DNA from: DATKDP01 sp035546335
Lineage (GTDB): Bacteria; Acidobacteriota; Thermoanaerobaculia; Gp7-AA8
Assembly (NCBI GenBank): GCA_035546335.1
Contig: DATKDP010000149.1
Location: 1-64,000 of the forward strand
Length of the DNA stretch: 64,000 nt
Direction of reading: 5' to 3'
The translations under genes were made by a program, and so were the position numbers. The notes below the pieces were generated by a model. That model did not search any database and was not told the DNA's origin. It saw only the letters and a list, made by a program, of their open reading frames with translations. Shown here piece after piece: positions 43,431 through 52,487 of this stretch. The number at the start of each line of letters is the position of its first letter. The first letter of the stretch is position 1.

Positions 43431-44777
43431 ATGCGTCGTTACGGATGTCTGCTTTTCGGTCTCCTCGCTGCCGCCGCACTCGCTCCGGTGGTCTGGCTGG
43501 TGCTCTCGACTCCGGCGTCGCCCTCCCTGACGAACCTGAAGGCGGGGGAGCATCGGATCGAAATGTTGCGACGCGTTCCTTCGTCTGCGACCGAGCTCGC
43601 CGTCATTCCAAGCTCCGGCGGGGTGATTCGCGCCGCGCGCGCGAATCGCGTGACGCGGAAATTCCTCGATGAATGGCGCGCCGAATCGCATCTTCCGCTG
43701 ATGCCGCTCCTTCTCGGTGGGGCCGACCTCGTCGTCTGGCGCGTCGGCGGCCAGACCGGCTATATCGCCAGACTCGATCGGGTGCGGCGTGCTCTCTTCC
43801 GCGGCTATCGGCTCATACGCCGCGGAGACGCCCTGATGATCTCATTCGACGACGACTTCGTCATCGCCGTGAGTGGCAGGCCGGAGGGTGCTGCCGCGCG
43901 AGCAGGCGAGAACGCCACTCCGAGCGCCTGGCCGCTCGGACTGGTGGATGGTGTGGACGCGCATCTTTTCTTTTTCCAGACCTCGCAGTCGGCGCTCGGC
44001 TATCCGCCGATCGGACGCCCAGCCGCCACCTACGGCGTCATCGAGCCCGATGCCGTGCGGCTCGTGTCGAAGTCGGGCCTGCGTTCCGACACCATGGCGC
44101 GGACCCCGATCTCGATGGCGTTCCGCTTTCCCGCCGGAGCGCTCGTCAGCGCGGGGTTCGTCGAGCCGCCGAAGCCATTGAAGACGGTGATGAAGATCTT
44201 CCCGCTCGATCTTCTTCCGCTGTTCGATCAGGGGGGAGGGGTCGCGATCTACGGGATCGATGACCGCAAGCTGATTCCCCGCATTCATGGGGTCATCCTG
44301 TTGCCGGAATCGAAGCGCCCTGCCATCGAGGAAACGATCGGCGCCCGGCGCGGCTCGAGCTTTCTCGATTCTCTGGCTCCGCAAGGCGAGCAGAAGCGGA
44401 TGGTGAACGGAATCGAGGTGACGCGCCGGCGAAGTCTGGCTTACACCATCGAGACGGCGGTCGCCGGCGGAATGGTCGTCGTCGGCTTCGACCGGACGAG
44501 CGTCGAGCAGTATTTGGGAGATCCCCTCGTCGCCTCACCGCATGGGGCGATCCGGCCTGGCTGGACGGTGCGCCTGCGTCCTGATGAGCTCGAGCCGCTG
44601 CTCTCCAGGCTCGAAGAGCGCGACGAGCTGAGGATTCTGGCGTCCGATCTTCACGACGCGATTCGCGATGCCAGGCGCTGGAGCCGCCTGTTCGAGAACG
44701 CCTCGTCCGTCGCCATCGCCCACAGCGTGGAAGGTGAGATGGAAGTCCTGCGAGCGGTCGTCGAGCGATCGAAATAG
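43431..44777 (+). CDS. Membrane-anchored or exported protein of unknown function (DUF3352-like)
   Basis: 448 residues. N-terminal hydrophobic anchor (CLLFGLLAAAALAPVVWLVL). The soluble part has paired beta-alpha units with FVIAVSGRPEG, RTPISMAFRFPAGALVSAGF and VVVGFDRTSVEQYLGDPLVASP, loosely like the DUF3352 group. No catalytic motif is recognised. The ATG at 43431 has AGAGG upstream; a GTG 15 bp earlier is possible. It precedes the yceD-fab cluster by about 115 bp on the same strand; co-transcription is possible. Confidence 0.7.
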   Translation: MRRYGCLLFGLLAAAALAPVVWLVLSTPASPSLTNLKAGEHRIEMLRRVPSSATELAVIPSSGGVIRAARANRVTRKFLDEWRAESHLPLMPLLLGGADLVVWRVGGQTGYIARLDRVRRALFRGYRLIRRGDALMISFDDDFVIAVSGRPEGAAARAGENATPSAWPLGLVDGVDAHLFFFQTSQSALGYPPIGRPAATYGVIEPDAVRLVSKSGLRSDTMARTPISMAFRFPAGALVSAGFVEPPKPLKTVMKIFPLDLLPLFDQGGGVAIYGIDDRKLIPRIHGVILLPESKRPAIEETIGARRGSSFLDSLAPQGEQKRMVNGIEVTRRRSLAYTIETAVAGGMVVVGFDRTSVEQYLGDPLVASPHGAIRPGWTVRLRPDELEPLLSRLEERDELRILASDLHDAIRDARRWSRLFENASSVAIAHSVEGEMEVLRAVVERSK

Positions 44778-44891
44778 AATCGGCGGGGCGAACGTTGCCC
44801 GGATCTGCCGGTCATGTCCAAACAACTATCAGGAAAGCAGTTGCGCCACCGGACTTCGGAAGAATGGCGGGAGAATAGCGGGAGCACAGCG

Positions 44892-45467
44892 ATGACTACA
44901 GGCGTCGGCAGCGACACGGTTCCTTTTGAATTGGTCGACGAGCGGGGACCTCAGCAGCGAGACATCTCCTTCGAGCCGGCCCCCGAGGAGGTCGGCCGGG
45001 TGGAGCTCGCCGGAATCGGACGCGTCACGATGGATGTCCGCGCCTCCGCCGGCGATCTGGAGGAGGAGTACATTCTCGACGGAAAGGTCGAGTACACGGC
45101 GGATCTTCAGTGTGTGCGCTGCCTCGAGCCCTATCCGTTTGCCATGGTTTCGAGCTTTGCCGTAAGATACCGCCCTCGTCGTCCGGTTGGTTCCATCGGA
45201 GAGGAGGAAGTGGAGATTTCCGAGGAGGAGCTGGAGGTGGAATACTATTCCGAGCCCTCGGTTTCCCTTCGCGAGCTGGCCCTCGAGCAGGTCCAGCTTT
45301 CACTTCCGATGAAGCCTCTCTGCGACGAAGGCTGCCTCGGCCTTTGCGTACATTGCGGAGCGAATCTCAACCGAGAGAGCTGCGGTTGCGCGAGCGAAGG
45401 AGTCGATGTGCGTTGGGGCGGGCTGCGGGAGATCCGCGAGCAGCTTGCGAAGAAGAAGGATATTTGA
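44892..45467 (+). CDS. DUF177/YceD-family protein
   Basis: About 191 residues. YceD proteins are linked to 23S rRNA accumulation and almost always precede rpmF, as here. Visible parts: DLQCVRCLEPYPFAM with a Cys pair, and the C-terminal metal-site-like CDEGCLGLCVHCGANLNRESCGC. An in-frame ATG at 44814 would add 26 charged residues. The ATG at 44892, with GGGAG upstream, gives the usual beginning. Confidence 0.88.
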   Translation: MTTGVGSDTVPFELVDERGPQQRDISFEPAPEEVGRVELAGIGRVTMDVRASAGDLEEEYILDGKVEYTADLQCVRCLEPYPFAMVSSFAVRYRPRRPVGSIGEEEVEISEEELEVEYYSEPSVSLRELALEQVQLSLPMKPLCDEGCLGLCVHCGANLNRESCGCASEGVDVRWGGLREIREQLAKKKDI

Positions 45468-45502
45468 TTCGATTTCCGGTACCGATCTGAAGGAGTCTCG
45501 AG

Positions 45503-45688
45503 ATGCCTAATCCGAAACGACGCCACTCGAAGGCGCGAACGCACACCCGGCGTGCACATGACTTTCTGAAAGCGAAGTCACTGTCGACATGTCCGCATTG
45601 TCACGAAGCGAAACTTCCGCATCGCGTCTGTACGAAGTGCGGATACTACAAGGGTCGCGAAGTCATCGCCGCGAAGGACGCCCTCTAA
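45503..45688 (+). CDS. rpmF: 50S ribosomal protein L32
   Basis: 61 residues. Begins MPNPKRRHSKARTHTRRAH and has the zinc-ribbon form CPHCHEAKLPHRVCTKCGYY with four Cys, so the Zn-binding version. GGAG ribosome site. Located in the conserved yceD-rpmF-plsX-fab order. Confidence 0.97.
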   Translation: MPNPKRRHSKARTHTRRAHDFLKAKSLSTCPHCHEAKLPHRVCTKCGYYKGREVIAAKDAL

Positions 45689-45704
45689 TCCTTTCGCGTC
45701 TGCC

Positions 45705-46778
45705 ATGAGCGACCGCGGCAGCTCGGATGGAAGCGACCGCCAGACGATCGCGGTCGATGCGATGGGAGGCGATTTCGCTCCCCGCGAGACCGTTCAGGGA
45801 GCCGTCCTCGCCGCGCGCGAGTATGCAGTGCCCATCCTTCTGGTCGGCCGGCAGGAGGACATTCAGCGCGAGTTGAGTGCCATCGAAGGCGACCACTCCC
45901 GGATCGAGATCGTCGATGCGCGTGAAGTCGTCGAGATGAACGACACGGCGCTCAGCCCGCTGCGGCGCAAGCGCAATTCGTCGGTTCGCGTCTGCGCCAA
46001 TCTGGTGAACGAAGGGCGCGCCAGCGCGTTCGTCTCGGCCGGCAATACCGGCGCGACCTGGACTTCGGCCAAGATGGTCATCGGCATGATCGAGGGAGTC
46101 AGCCGTCCCGCCCTCGCGGCCATCGTCCCGCGCATCGGCGGCCACGCTCTGCTTCTCGATGTCGGTGCGACCGTCGATTCGAAGCCGAACCATCTTCGCG
46201 AGTTCGCCGTCATGGGGCACTTCTATGCCCAGATGGTCTTCGGCCTCGAGACTCCGCGCGTCGGTCTGCTGTCCATCGGTGAGGAAGAGGGAAAGGGGAA
46301 CGAGCTGACGCGGGAGGTGTTTCGCGTTCTGCAGGCAACGGGACTGAACTTCATCGGCAACGTCGAAGGTCGCGACATCTACAACGGCAATGCCGACGTG
46401 GTCGTTTGCGACGGCTTCATCGGCAACGTCGTGCTGAAGGCGTCGGAAGCGCTCGGGGAGATGGTCTCCAAAACCCTTCGAGAGGAGATCTCCCGCACGC
46501 CGCTGCGCAAGGCGGGGGCTTTTCTCTGCCGGAGCGCATTCGACAACCTGAAACGAAAGATGGATTACTCCGAGTACGGCGGTGCGCCCCTTCTCGGAGT
46601 GAAAGGCGGTTGCATCGTCTGCCACGGGCGATCGAGCGCCAAGGCGATCAAGAACGCGATTCGCGTGGCCGCCGACTTCGCTGCGAATCGAATCGATGCG
46701 AAGATCCATGCAAAGATCAGCGACCTGCACAGCCGCGAGCGCGCCGAGGGAATGCTCGTCAACAGCGGCGAGGCTTGA
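45705..46778 (+). CDS. plsX: Phosphate acyltransferase PlsX
   Basis: 357 residues. Makes acyl-phosphate from acyl-ACP for phospholipid synthesis. Signature IAVDAMGGDFAPRETVQGAV at about residues 15-34, then SAGNTGA, VGATVDSKPNHL and the C-terminal GGAPLLGVKGGCIVCHGRSSAKAIKNAI. A short hydrophilic N-terminus precedes the core. It follows rpmF by 16 bp. Confidence 0.97.
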   Translation: MSDRGSSDGSDRQTIAVDAMGGDFAPRETVQGAVLAAREYAVPILLVGRQEDIQRELSAIEGDHSRIEIVDAREVVEMNDTALSPLRRKRNSSVRVCANLVNEGRASAFVSAGNTGATWTSAKMVIGMIEGVSRPALAAIVPRIGGHALLLDVGATVDSKPNHLREFAVMGHFYAQMVFGLETPRVGLLSIGEEEGKGNELTREVFRVLQATGLNFIGNVEGRDIYNGNADVVVCDGFIGNVVLKASEALGEMVSKTLREEISRTPLRKAGAFLCRSAFDNLKRKMDYSEYGGAPLLGVKGGCIVCHGRSSAKAIKNAIRVAADFAANRIDAKIHAKISDLHSRERAEGMLVNSGEA

Positions 46779-46817
46779 GAGCACTTCCTGCTATCATCCG
46801 CGCCGGAGATTCGCAAC

Positions 46818-47753
46818 GTGGAGCACCAACTCGCATTCGTTTTTCCCGGACAGGGGAGCCAGGCCGTCGGAATGGGGAAAGACCTCGCCGAAGGATGGCC
46901 CGAAGCACGCGCCGTCTTCGACGCGATCGATTCGACGCTCGGCTATCCGATCTCGCGCCTCTGCTTCGAAGGACCGGAAGAAGAGCTGAGGCTGACGGAG
47001 AACACGCAGCCGGCGATCCTCGCAGTCTCGTCGGCGATCATGGCTGTCATCAGAGCTCGCTCCGGTCCCGCCCCAGACATCGTCGCCGGTCACTCTCTCG
47101 GCGAGTACAGCGCGATCGTCGCCGCCCGGGGGCTTTCGGCCGGCTCCGCAGCGGCGATCGTTCACCAGCGCGGCCGTTTCATGCAGGAGGCCGTCCCCGT
47201 CGGAGAGGGGGCGATGGCGGCGCTCATCGGTCCTGCATACGACGAGGTCGTGTCGATCTGTGAAGAAGCCGCGGAGGGGGAGATCGTCTCTCCCGCGAAC
47301 ATCAACGCACCGGGGCAGATCGTCGTCGCGGGAACGAAGGCGGCGGTCGAGCGCGCGATCGAGATCGCGAAGCGCCGCGGCGTACGGAAGTCCCTGCTGC
47401 TCCCCGTATCGGCGCCGTTCCACTGCGCTTTGATGAAGCCTGCCGAGGAGCGATTGAGGCCGGTGCTCGAAGAAGCGGACATTCGCGACCTGTCGGTTCC
47501 CCTCGTGTCGAACGTCGATGCCTCGCCGATCGGAACGGCGCATGCCATCCGCAATGCATTGGTTCGTCAGGTCTCCTCGCCGGTCCGCTGGGTCGAGTCG
47601 GTCGAGCGGATGATTGCAGTGGGGGTCCGGCGTTTCGTCGAGATCGGTCCGGGCAACGTGCTGTCAGGCCTAATCCGCAGGATCGACAAGAACGTGGAGA
47701 CGGTTTCTGTGAGCAGCGCAGAGAGTGTCGAGCAGTTTCTGCGGAGCAGCTGA
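46818..47753 (+). CDS. fabD: Malonyl-CoA:ACP transacylase
   Basis: 311 residues. Loads malonyl onto ACP. Motifs: FVFPGQGSQAVGMG at the N-terminus, nucleophile elbow GHSLGEYSA (Ser near residue 94), QRGRFMQEA with the substrate Arg, and SAPFHCALM with the catalytic His. It starts with GTG. An extended -10-like TGCTATCAT lies about 25 bp upstream, so an internal promoter is possible. Confidence 0.97.
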   Translation: MEHQLAFVFPGQGSQAVGMGKDLAEGWPEARAVFDAIDSTLGYPISRLCFEGPEEELRLTENTQPAILAVSSAIMAVIRARSGPAPDIVAGHSLGEYSAIVAARGLSAGSAAAIVHQRGRFMQEAVPVGEGAMAALIGPAYDEVVSICEEAAEGEIVSPANINAPGQIVVAGTKAAVERAIEIAKRRGVRKSLLLPVSAPFHCALMKPAEERLRPVLEEADIRDLSVPLVSNVDASPIGTAHAIRNALVRQVSSPVRWVESVERMIAVGVRRFVEIGPGNVLSGLIRRIDKNVETVSVSSAESVEQFLRSS

Positions 47754-47773
47754 CGGGTGGTGAGGAAGAGACG

Positions 47774-48517
47774 ATGAAGATCGACCTGACGGGGAGAATC
47801 GCGCTGGTGACCGGCGCGTCGCGAGGAATCGGTGAAGCGATTGCGCGGCGGCTCGGAGAGGCTGGAGCCACTGTACTCTGTGCCGCCCGATCGCTCGCGA
47901 GAACCGAGAGCGTCGCGGCCGCGATCGTCGATGGAGGTGGCAAGGCGGTTGCCGTGCAGCTCGACATCACCGCTCCCGACGTCCGCGACAGAGTCAAAGC
48001 GCTGATCGCGCAGCACGAGCGGATCGACATTCTCGTCAACAATGCCGGAATCACGCAGGACGACCTCTTCATCCGGATGAAGGCGGAGGCGTGGGAGGCC
48101 GTGCTGCGGACGAATCTCGATTCGGCGTTTCACATCAGCCAGGAAGTGGTGAAGAAGATGATCCGGACGAAGTGGGGACGGGTGATCAACATCTCCTCGG
48201 TCGTCGGGCTGATGGGAAATCCGGGGCAGACCAACTACGCGGCATCGAAGGCCGCTCTGATCGGATTCACCAAGGCGCTGGCACTGGAGATCGGTTCGCG
48301 CAACGTGACGGTGAACGCCGTCGCGCCCGGCTTCATCGCGACGGCGATGACCGGCGAGATCGGCGATCAGGCGAGGGCGGCTCTCGAGAGCCGCATTGCC
48401 CTCGGGCGGCTCGGAACGGTCGACGATGTCGCCTGGTCAGTCGTGTTCCTCGCTTCGGAGCAGGCGGGCTACATCACCGGCACGGTGCTCAACGTCAGCG
48501 GCGGTTTGTACACGTGA
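47774..48517 (+). CDS. fabG: 3-oxoacyl-ACP reductase
   Basis: 247 residues, short-chain dehydrogenase. NADP-binding TGASRGIGEAIA, NNAG (LVNNAGITQDD), catalytic NISSVVG Ser, YAASK Tyr/Lys, and a C-terminal TGTVLNVSGGLYT typical of FabG. It lies 20 bp after fabD. acpP and fabF, which often follow, are absent; the next gene is on the other strand. Confidence 0.96.
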   Translation: MKIDLTGRIALVTGASRGIGEAIARRLGEAGATVLCAARSLARTESVAAAIVDGGGKAVAVQLDITAPDVRDRVKALIAQHERIDILVNNAGITQDDLFIRMKAEAWEAVLRTNLDSAFHISQEVVKKMIRTKWGRVINISSVVGLMGNPGQTNYAASKAALIGFTKALALEIGSRNVTVNAVAPGFIATAMTGEIGDQARAALESRIALGRLGTVDDVAWSVVFLASEQAGYITGTVLNVSGGLYT

Positions 48518-48595
48518 CGCCGTGCGGGTCGTACAGAGTCGCGTCAGGGTGCTGGTAGGGGCTCAGGAATGACGGCAAGGTTTGCGGTGTCTTTT

Positions 48596-49345
48596 TCATC
48601 TCACCGGGTGAAAACCATAGCGCTCCAGTACCGCGCGGCTCCACGGATCGGAGAGAAATCGAACGAATCTCCGTGCCGCGTCCTGCCGCTGTGAGTTGGC
48701 GACGACGACAGCGACCTGATCGATCGGTGCGTGAAGCTCCTCGGGCACCGCGATCCATCGCGACTCCGCGGTCATGAAGGAGACGGCGACAATGGCTGCG
48801 TCGGTGGCTCCCTTGACGACCTGGTCGTAGGCGAGCCGCACGTTGGGCGCGCGGATGATCCGAGGCTCGAGCACGTGCCATAGGCGCGCGGACAGCAGCG
48901 CCTCGCGCGCGGCGACCCCGTACGGCGCATGTGCCGGGTCGGCGATGGAGATGCGCCCGATTTCGGGATTCACGAGGTCTGCGATGGATCGAATCTTCGC
49001 CGCCGAATCCGCTCGGGTGACGATGGCGAGGCGACCCCGCGCGAAATGGAGCTCGGTCTCGGAGAGAACGAGTCCCCGCTCGCGGAGCTGCTCGACGTAC
49101 GCGCGATTCGCGGAAACGAAGACATCGGCCGGTGCACCTGCCTCGATCTGACGAGCGAGCTCGCCCGACGAGCCGAAGTTGAATCGCACATCGAGGGCAT
49201 GCCGCCGTTCGATCTCGCGCTCGATCTCGGCGAACGGAGGGATAAGATCGGAAGCCGCGGAAACGATGAGCTGCGGCACAGGCGCGGTCTCGTTCGCGCA
49301 GCCGCCGAGCAGCGCGAGCACGAGCAGGAGTCGAGCGGTACGCAT
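48596..49345 (-). CDS. Periplasmic molybdate-type substrate-binding lipoprotein (ModA-like)
   Basis: 249 residues. Lipobox LLGGC (Cys16), then the type II binding-protein fold: LIVSAASDLIPPFAEIE, FNFGSSGELARQIEAGAPADVFVSAN, GRLAIVTRADS, NPEIGRISIADPAHAPYG and the C-terminal FVRFLSDPWSRAVLERYGFHP. These match ModA. No modB or modC is nearby, so it is an orphan in the window. The frame continues upstream through a repeat element to 49573; the ATG at 49345 begins the signal peptide. XdhC in the window implies a molybdenum enzyme, which fits a need for molybdate. Confidence 0.85.
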   Translation of the reverse strand: MRTARLLLVLALLGGCANETAPVPQLIVSAASDLIPPFAEIEREIERRHALDVRFNFGSSGELARQIEAGAPADVFVSANRAYVEQLRERGLVLSETELHFARGRLAIVTRADSAAKIRSIADLVNPEIGRISIADPAHAPYGVAAREALLSARLWHVLEPRIIRAPNVRLAYDQVVKGATDAAIVAVSFMTAESRWIAVPEELHAPIDQVAVVVANSQRQDAARRFVRFLSDPWSRAVLERYGFHPVR

Positions 49346-49808
49346 TGCACCATGGTACTCCGAGGGGGTCGGGCGTCCTCGCCCGATCGCGGCGGCGTCC
49401 TCGCCGCAATCCGCGTAGGGACGAAGCATTTGCGCGAGGGACAGAGCAGAGGGCTTGCGAGGGGGTAACGCAGCGCAATAGCTTCGTCCGGGTGCTTGCC
49501 CATGCTCAGACCCAACCCGTTTCGGGGAGAGCGGGCGTCCCGCGCCCGCCCTGGGTGGGAGGGCGGCGCGCATCGCGTGATGCGAATGTCACAGTCTCGC
49601 AAGCACCCGGGCGAAGCTATTGCGCTGCCTTGCGATCATGCGAGCCTGTCGCGGCGGCCGGCGCGCAACTGCTTCGCCCCTACGAGTTTCCGCGAGGTCG
49701 TGTGGCGCAGCCCTTGCCACCGCCCTCGTAGGGAAACGCGCCGCAGGCAAGATCGGCAGACTGGTGGCGAGGACGCACGACGCCCACGCTGCGCGAGTGG
49801 GAAAAAGA
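49346..49808. repeat. Gene-free region holding a nested inverted-repeat element with a REP core
   Basis: The inner terminal repeats 49471-49500 (GCAGCGCAATAGCTTCGTCC..) and 49600-49629 are reverse complements at 29 of 30 positions by eye. An outer pair, about 49416-49437 (TAGGGACGAAGCATTTGCGC) and about 49662-49683, matches at about 20 of 22. Between the inner arms lies an exact 19-nt REP core (49532-49550). This looks like a non-autonomous mobile element. Relatives of the outer arm occur at about 62467 and throughout the 36.6-38.5 kb array. No gene is supported. Confidence 0.8.
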
Positions 49809-49885
49809 TGGCGCGCCCCGAGGGATTCGAACCCCCGACCGTCAGATCCGAAGTCTGATGCTCTATCCAGCTGAGCTAGGGGCGC
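49809..49885 (-). tRNA. tRNA-Arg (anticodon TCG)
   Basis: 77 nt including an encoded CCA. The acceptor stem GCGCCCC pairs with GGGGCGC, with discriminator G. The anticodon stem TCAGA/TCTGA holds loop CTTCGGA, so the anticodon is TCG. The T-arm GGGGGTTCGAATCCC is normal. Confidence 0.95.
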
Positions 49886-49932
49886 GCACGAGATCGAGTC
49901 TAGTCGACTCGGCGGCGGAGTGGCAAACCGAG

Positions 49933-50008
49933 TGGAGCCGTTGACCGGACTTGAACCGGTGACCTGCTGATTACGAATCAGCTGCTCTACCAACTGAGCT
50001 ACAACGGC
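49933..50008 (-). tRNA. tRNA-Thr (anticodon CGT)
   Basis: 76 nt including an encoded CCA. The acceptor stem GCCGTTG pairs with CAACGGC. The anticodon stem GCTGA/TCAGC holds loop TTCGTAA, so the anticodon is CGT. The T-arm contains GGTTCAAGTCC. It lies 48 nt upstream of the tRNA-Arg on the same strand and is probably co-transcribed. Confidence 0.95.
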
Positions 50009-50175
50009 GTCTCGTTTCGGCCCGACTCAGAACAGGAGCGCGCGACATTATATTCACCACCGTCGCCCTGTCGAGCGCGTGCGCAGGACACCTGCTTCCA
50101 ATGACACGGGCCGTGCCGTCATCCTGAATGACGATGGGTCGTCATTTTTTCAGCCTGTAGGGAACGTGTCGGCCG

Positions 50176-50961
50176 TCACGCTCTCTCCCTCGCCGCGTCG
50201 CGCAGCTGAATCATCTGCGCGGCGATGCTGATGGCGATCTCCTGGGGGTGGTTCGATCCGATGGGGAGGCCGACCGGACAGTGGAAGGCTCGCTGCATCT
50301 CATCCGGCAGACCGGCCTCGGCGACATCGGCTCGAAGTCGCTTCGCTTTCGCGTTGCTGCCGATCACCCCGAGGTAGGGAAAGCGGCGGGTGCGGAGAAT
50401 CTCGAGAAGAATCGGCTTGTCGGTGGTGTGCCCCATGGTCATCAAGACTACGTAGGCATCCGCCGGGAGCTTCGCCACCTCCGACGGCATGTCGGGCGAC
50501 TCGATCTTCGTCAGCGCGGGCGAATCGGGGAGGCGTGCCAGCCAGTCGCCCCGAGGATCGATGGACAGGACACGACAGTCGAGCTTCAGCAGAATCGCGA
50601 TCAGCGCCCCGGCGACGTGGCCTGCGCCGAAGACGACGATGTTCCAGCGTGAGACATTGAAGAGCTCGAAGTAGAGGCGCATCGTCCCGCCGCACGTCAT
50701 TCCGATGTCGCGGTTCAGGTTCCACTGGACGAACTCGGTCTTCGGTGCGGTCTCGTCCTGCATGAGCCGTTGCGCTTCGACGATCGCCCGCGCCTCGATC
50801 TTTCCCCCGCCGACGGTTCCGAAGAAACGCCCCTCGGTCGTCACCAGCATCTTGGCGCCCGGATCCTGCGGAACGCTCCCGACGGTGTCGACCACGGTGA
50901 CGGCGACAAAGGGGAGGCCGGATCCGGCGAGCTCGTCGAGTGCCTCGAAAAACGTCGTCAT
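50176..50961 (-). CDS. xdhC: XdhC-family molybdenum-cofactor chaperone
   Basis: 261 residues. XdhC binds molybdenum cofactor and helps insert its sulfurated form into xanthine dehydrogenase. N-terminal domain: TVVDTVGSVPQDPGAKMLV, GTVGGGKIEARAI, and GMTCGGTMRLYFE with a Cys. C-terminal Rossmann domain: IVVFGAGHVAGALIAIL, VLMTMGHTTDKPIL, YLGVIGSNAKAKRL. The typical NHPQEIAISIAAQMI motif ends it. It is divergent from allB, in line with a joint purine-degradation role. The xanthine dehydrogenase itself is not in the window. Confidence 0.92.
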   Translation of the reverse strand: MTTFFEALDELAGSGLPFVAVTVVDTVGSVPQDPGAKMLVTTEGRFFGTVGGGKIEARAIVEAQRLMQDETAPKTEFVQWNLNRDIGMTCGGTMRLYFELFNVSRWNIVVFGAGHVAGALIAILLKLDCRVLSIDPRGDWLARLPDSPALTKIESPDMPSEVAKLPADAYVVLMTMGHTTDKPILLEILRTRRFPYLGVIGSNAKAKRLRADVAEAGLPDEMQRAFHCPVGLPIGSNHPQEIAISIAAQMIQLRDAARERA

Positions 50962-51010
50962 GAATGCGCCGTTTCAACTATAGGACGGCGCCGGGCGCGA
51001 TGTCACGGCC

Positions 51011-51019
51011 TGCTATCAT
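51011..51019 (+). promoter_or_regulatory. Extended -10 element for allB
   Basis: TGCTATCAT lies 6 nt before the ATG at 51026. This spacing would place the transcription start at or beside the start codon, giving a leaderless allB transcript. No clear -35 is seen. Confidence 0.45.
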
Positions 51020-51025
51020 CGAGCG

Positions 51026-52390
51026 ATGTCCGGAGCGCTCCTGGTCGTACGCTCGAAGCGTGTCGTGCGCGATGGTCGTGCGGGTCCCGCTTCGATTCAC
51101 ATCGAAGGCGAAACGATCCGGAAAGTCGCACAGTACGAAGACGTTCCCGCCGGCGCGACGATCGACGACCGGGGAGACGATGTCGTCATGCCCGGGCTCG
51201 TCGATTCACACGTCCACGTCAACGAGCCGGGGCGCACGGAGTGGGAAGGGTTCGAGACGGCTACGCGCGCTGCCGCGGCCGGAGGTGTCACCACGATCGT
51301 CGACATGCCGCTCAACAGCATCCCCCCGACGACGACCGTCCGCGCCCTCGAGCAGAAGGTCGAAGCTCTCGAAGGGAAGTGCCGGATCGATGTCGGACTG
51401 TGGGGAGGTGTCGTCCCGGGCAACGCTGCCGAGTTGCGCCCGCTCATTCGCCGGGGCGCGCTGGGATTCAAATGCTTTCTCGTCGACTCCGGCGTCGAGG
51501 AGTTTCCTCACATAGGGGAGGGCGATCTCCGCGAGGCGCTGCGAGAGCTCGATGGGACCGGCATTCCGCTTCTCGTTCATGCGGAGCTGGCGGGGCCGAT
51601 CGACGCCGCTCGGTCGTCGCTCGAGGGGCTTCCTCACGACGAGTATCTGCGGCACCTCCGCTCCCGTCCGGCGGCCGCCGAGGACGAGGCGATCGCGATG
51701 CTCTGCGGACTCGCGGCGAGGTACGACGTGCCGATTCACATTGTTCATCTCTCGTCGGCTTCGGCGCTCGGGCAGCTCGAGGAGGCGCGGGGGCGCGGGC
51801 TTCGAGTGAGCTGCGAGACGACGCCGCACTATCTGCATTTCGCCGCGGAGTCGATTCCGGTTGGCGCCACGGAGTACAAGTGTGCGCCTCCGATCCGCGA
51901 GCGAGAGAATCGCGAGCGACTCTGGAAGGGCCTCCTGAACCGTGTGATCGACATGGTCGTCAGCGATCATTCTCCCTGCACGCCGGAGCTGAAACGGAGA
52001 GAGAGCGGCGATTTCGCGACGGCATGGGGTGGGATCTCCTCCCTCCAGCTGCGTCTCCCGATTGTCTGGACGGATGCTCGGAAGCGCGGTGCTTCGCCGG
52101 CCGATCTGGCGAAATGGCTCTCGTCCGCACCTGCTGCGCTGGCCGGACTCGCTCCTCGCAAGGGAGCTCTCGAAGCAGGCGCCGATGCGGATCTCGTCGT
52201 CTGGAATCCGGAGGCGGCGTTTCGCGTGGAGCCGGAGATGATCCTGCACCGGCACAAGCTCACACCGTATCGGGGGGAGGAGCTGCAGGGGATCGTCAGG
52301 GCAACGTACCTTCGCGGGCGCAAGGTGTTCGAGGAGGGAGAGGTTGTGGGGCGGGCGGAGGGGAGGTGGGTGCGGGGGGATAGCAGATAG
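51026..52390 (+). CDS. allB: Allantoinase
   Basis: 454 residues. Cyclic amidohydrolase opening allantoin to allantoate. Metal site: GLVDSHVHVNEPG (two His), GFKCFLVDSG (carboxylated Lys), LLVHAE, HIVHLSSA and SDHSPC (Asp). TTPHYLHF and YKCAPPIRE are typical of AllB rather than dihydroorotase. The last residues (GRAEGRWVRGDSR) run into a repeat tract. It lies 97 bp before the allantoicase gene. Confidence 0.94.
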   Translation: MSGALLVVRSKRVVRDGRAGPASIHIEGETIRKVAQYEDVPAGATIDDRGDDVVMPGLVDSHVHVNEPGRTEWEGFETATRAAAAGGVTTIVDMPLNSIPPTTTVRALEQKVEALEGKCRIDVGLWGGVVPGNAAELRPLIRRGALGFKCFLVDSGVEEFPHIGEGDLREALRELDGTGIPLLVHAELAGPIDAARSSLEGLPHDEYLRHLRSRPAAAEDEAIAMLCGLAARYDVPIHIVHLSSASALGQLEEARGRGLRVSCETTPHYLHFAAESIPVGATEYKCAPPIRERENRERLWKGLLNRVIDMVVSDHSPCTPELKRRESGDFATAWGGISSLQLRLPIVWTDARKRGASPADLAKWLSSAPAALAGLAPRKGALEAGADADLVVWNPEAAFRVEPEMILHRHKLTPYRGEELQGIVRATYLRGRKVFEEGEVVGRAEGRWVRGDSR

Positions 52391-52418
52391 CAGACTATCT
52401 GCTATCTGCTATCCCCTC
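52381..52418. repeat. Short heptanucleotide inverted repeat
   Basis: TAGCAGATAGCAGA faces TCTGCTATCTGCTA: 7-bp units in two complementary arms, beginning at the allB stop codon. It could act as a hairpin between allB and alc. Confidence 0.85.
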
Positions 52419-52487
52419 CCCCTATCTCCCCTCCACCATCCTGTAATACTCTCTTCGCGCACGACCGCAGGAGCAGAATCCGAATCG

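Noticed and set aside
49346..49573. N-terminal extension of the ModA-like protein
   Set aside because: It runs through a MITE-like element and a REP palindrome; a proper lipoprotein signal starts at 49345.
49809..50008. Integration (att) site at the tRNA genes
   Set aside because: No integrase and no duplicated tRNA 3' end are visible in the window; the neighbouring repeats are of a different type.
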